DNA of 13,768 bases from an uncultured Prosthecobacter sp. (lineage in GTDB: Bacteria > Verrucomicrobiota > Verrucomicrobiia > Verrucomicrobiales > Verrucomicrobiaceae), in contig CALDGV010000198.1 of the NCBI GenBank assembly GCA_937941745.1, positions 1 to 13,768 of the forward strand, written 5' to 3'. The translations under genes and the position numbers were made by a program. This document shows, piece after piece, positions 12,920 through 13,768 of this stretch; within the stretch, counting starts at the first letter, position 1; the number at the start of each line of letters is the position of its first letter. The notes beneath the pieces were generated by a model. It was not told the origin of the DNA. It did no database searches and saw nothing but the letters and a program-made list of their open reading frames with translations.

Positions 12920-13704
12920 TGAACCGTTTCTTCATTTATGGCCGTGAGGTGCTGGTTTCCCTGCCGCTGCACCTGATCAAAGGCTGGAAGCATTTTGGCT
13001 GGCGTGGCGCCTGGCTGGCGTGGTGCGATCTGGTCTTCACCTGCCTGCCCATGCCCGTCAGCATTCCTGGTTTTGGCCTGTTGATTCGTCGCCACGAGGC
13101 GCGCAGCCTGATGGACAATTTTTGCCTGGGAGAGCTGCGCTGTTTGGAGGTCGAGGAAGCCATTCAGAACCATGCTGAACCCTTGATCGTGGATCTTGGA
13201 GTGAACCTGGGCATGAGCATCCGATGGTGGTTTCATTTGAATGCCAAGGCCCGAGTCGTCGGAGTTGAGATGATGCAGGAGTCGCTGGATTACACAGGTC
13301 AGCGCTTGAGCCTCAGCCACCCAGGCGCAGCGTGGACGCCGGTGTGTTGTGCGGTGGCTGCGGCTGATGCTGAACCCATGGAAATTCACTACACCGATCC
13401 GCTGGAAGGCACTACAAGCGCCAGTCAAACCATGGGTGAAAGGCACCGGTGCGTGCCAGTGCGCTGTCTCGACAGCCTGCTGCCTGAAGTCAGCGAGGTG
13501 ATGCTGATCAAATGCGACATTGAAGGCTTCGGCGGGCATGCTCTGGAGGGCGGACGTGCTGTTCTGAAGCGCACCCGGTATGTTGTCACAGAGACACATG
13601 GCGCCGAGGAGATGGCACTGATGAGCCGCGTCCTCTTTGAGGAAGGATTCACCCCTTTTCAGCTCAGTTCTCGGTCCCTTTGGTGGCGAAAGGAAAAGGT
13701 CTGA
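12916..13704 (+). CDS. FkbM family methyltransferase
   Basis: A 262-residue protein of the FkbM family, which O-methylates hydroxyls on sugars and polyketides and is common in capsule, O-antigen and glycan loci. Motif I is LIVDLGVNLGMSI (90-102, usual form vDvGAniG), with VVGVEMMQESLDY (114-126) for the ribose acidic residue. The diagnostic LIKCDIEGFGGHALEG (197-212) matches the family I-K-x-D-I-E-G motif. The first ~60 residues are hydrophobic and basic and may dock on the membrane. The start is ATG 12916 (ATGA overlap with the previous stop) or ATG 12919 (TGATG). It is the last plus-strand gene; a minus-strand frame ends immediately after its stop. Confidence 0.88.
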   Translation: MMNRFFIYGREVLVSLPLHLIKGWKHFGWRGAWLAWCDLVFTCLPMPVSIPGFGLLIRRHEARSLMDNFCLGELRCLEVEEAIQNHAEPLIVDLGVNLGMSIRWWFHLNAKARVVGVEMMQESLDYTGQRLSLSHPGAAWTPVCCAVAAADAEPMEIHYTDPLEGTTSASQTMGERHRCVPVRCLDSLLPEVSEVMLIKCDIEGFGGHALEGGRAVLKRTRYVVTETHGAEEMALMSRVLFEEGFTPFQLSSRSLWWRKEKV

Positions 13705-13768
13705 TCAGCGCATTCGAGCCATCACCAACTCATGCACACGGTCCACGCTCCAGCGCTTAATGCAGGCC
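13705..13768 (-). CDS. Possible 3' end of a convergent minus-strand gene (partial)
   Basis: Read on the minus strand, the frame from the window edge gives ACIKRWSVDRVHELVMARMR and stops with TGA at 13707-13705. The composition (amphipathic, basic, Trp-Ser-Val-Asp) looks like a genuine helical protein tail, but 20 residues are too few for a family call. Its stop abuts the FkbM gene's stop. An alternative is a plus-strand start at ATG 13731 (MHTVHAPALNAG), which is also open to the edge. Confidence 0.35.
   Translation of the reverse strand, partial: ACIKRWSVDRVHELVMARMR

Noticed and set aside
1..13768. CRISPR arrays, insertion sequences, tRNA genes, phage or defence genes
   Set aside because: No spaced direct repeats, transposase motifs, terminal inverted repeats, cloverleaf sequences or defence-type domains were seen.

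Overview
The window is GC-rich bacterial chromosome with dense protein-coding content and no RNA genes, CRISPR array or insertion sequence that I can see. The likely source is a Gram-negative bacterium of the Planctomycetes-Verrucomicrobia group, most plausibly a Prosthecobacter-like verrucomicrobium. The clues are a PPC/Ig-like secreted protein of a style common in that group, ADP-heptose-type sugar genes, and start codons that almost all lack a Shine-Dalgarno sequence. This taxonomic call is inference; no marker gene is present.

Layout. Positions 1-884 hold the 3' end of a secreted PPC-domain protein. It converges on a minus-strand block (951-2381): a secreted 2-Cys glutathione peroxidase, a MoaD-type sulfur carrier and hypoxanthine phosphoribosyltransferase. 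The last two overlap by ATGA. A near-perfect bidirectional terminator (896-929) separates the convergent units. pdxH (2456-3109) diverges from hpt. A 416-base gap follows, with an AT-rich promoter-like patch, several hairpins and a possible 45-codon leader ORF.

From 3526 to 13704 ten genes run in one direction with tiny gaps or ATGA overlaps, which looks like one operon of about 10 kb. It starts with a class I DAHP synthase (GTG start). Next come the heptose-7-phosphate kinase (HldE domain 1 type) and sedoheptulose-7-phosphate isomerase (GmhA), then a Wzx-like flippase, a Wzy/WaaL-like membrane protein, a family 4 glycosyltransferase, a membrane acyltransferase, and three methyltransferase-like proteins (class I, a degenerate COG4627-like one, and FkbM). 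A possible minus-strand gene ends flush against the last stop codon.

How the genes fit together: GmhA and the kinase make D-glycero-D-manno-heptose 1,7-bisphosphate precursors. The flippase, polymerase/ligase and glycosyltransferase would assemble and export a surface glycan, and the acyltransferase and methyltransferases would decorate it. This is a recognisable surface-polysaccharide (LPS core, O-antigen or exopolysaccharide) locus rather than a wholly new kind of system. The less usual points are the DAHP synthase at its head with a structured leader, the tandem methyltransferase trio with one member lacking the SAM-binding loop, and near-universal non-Shine-Dalgarno initiation.
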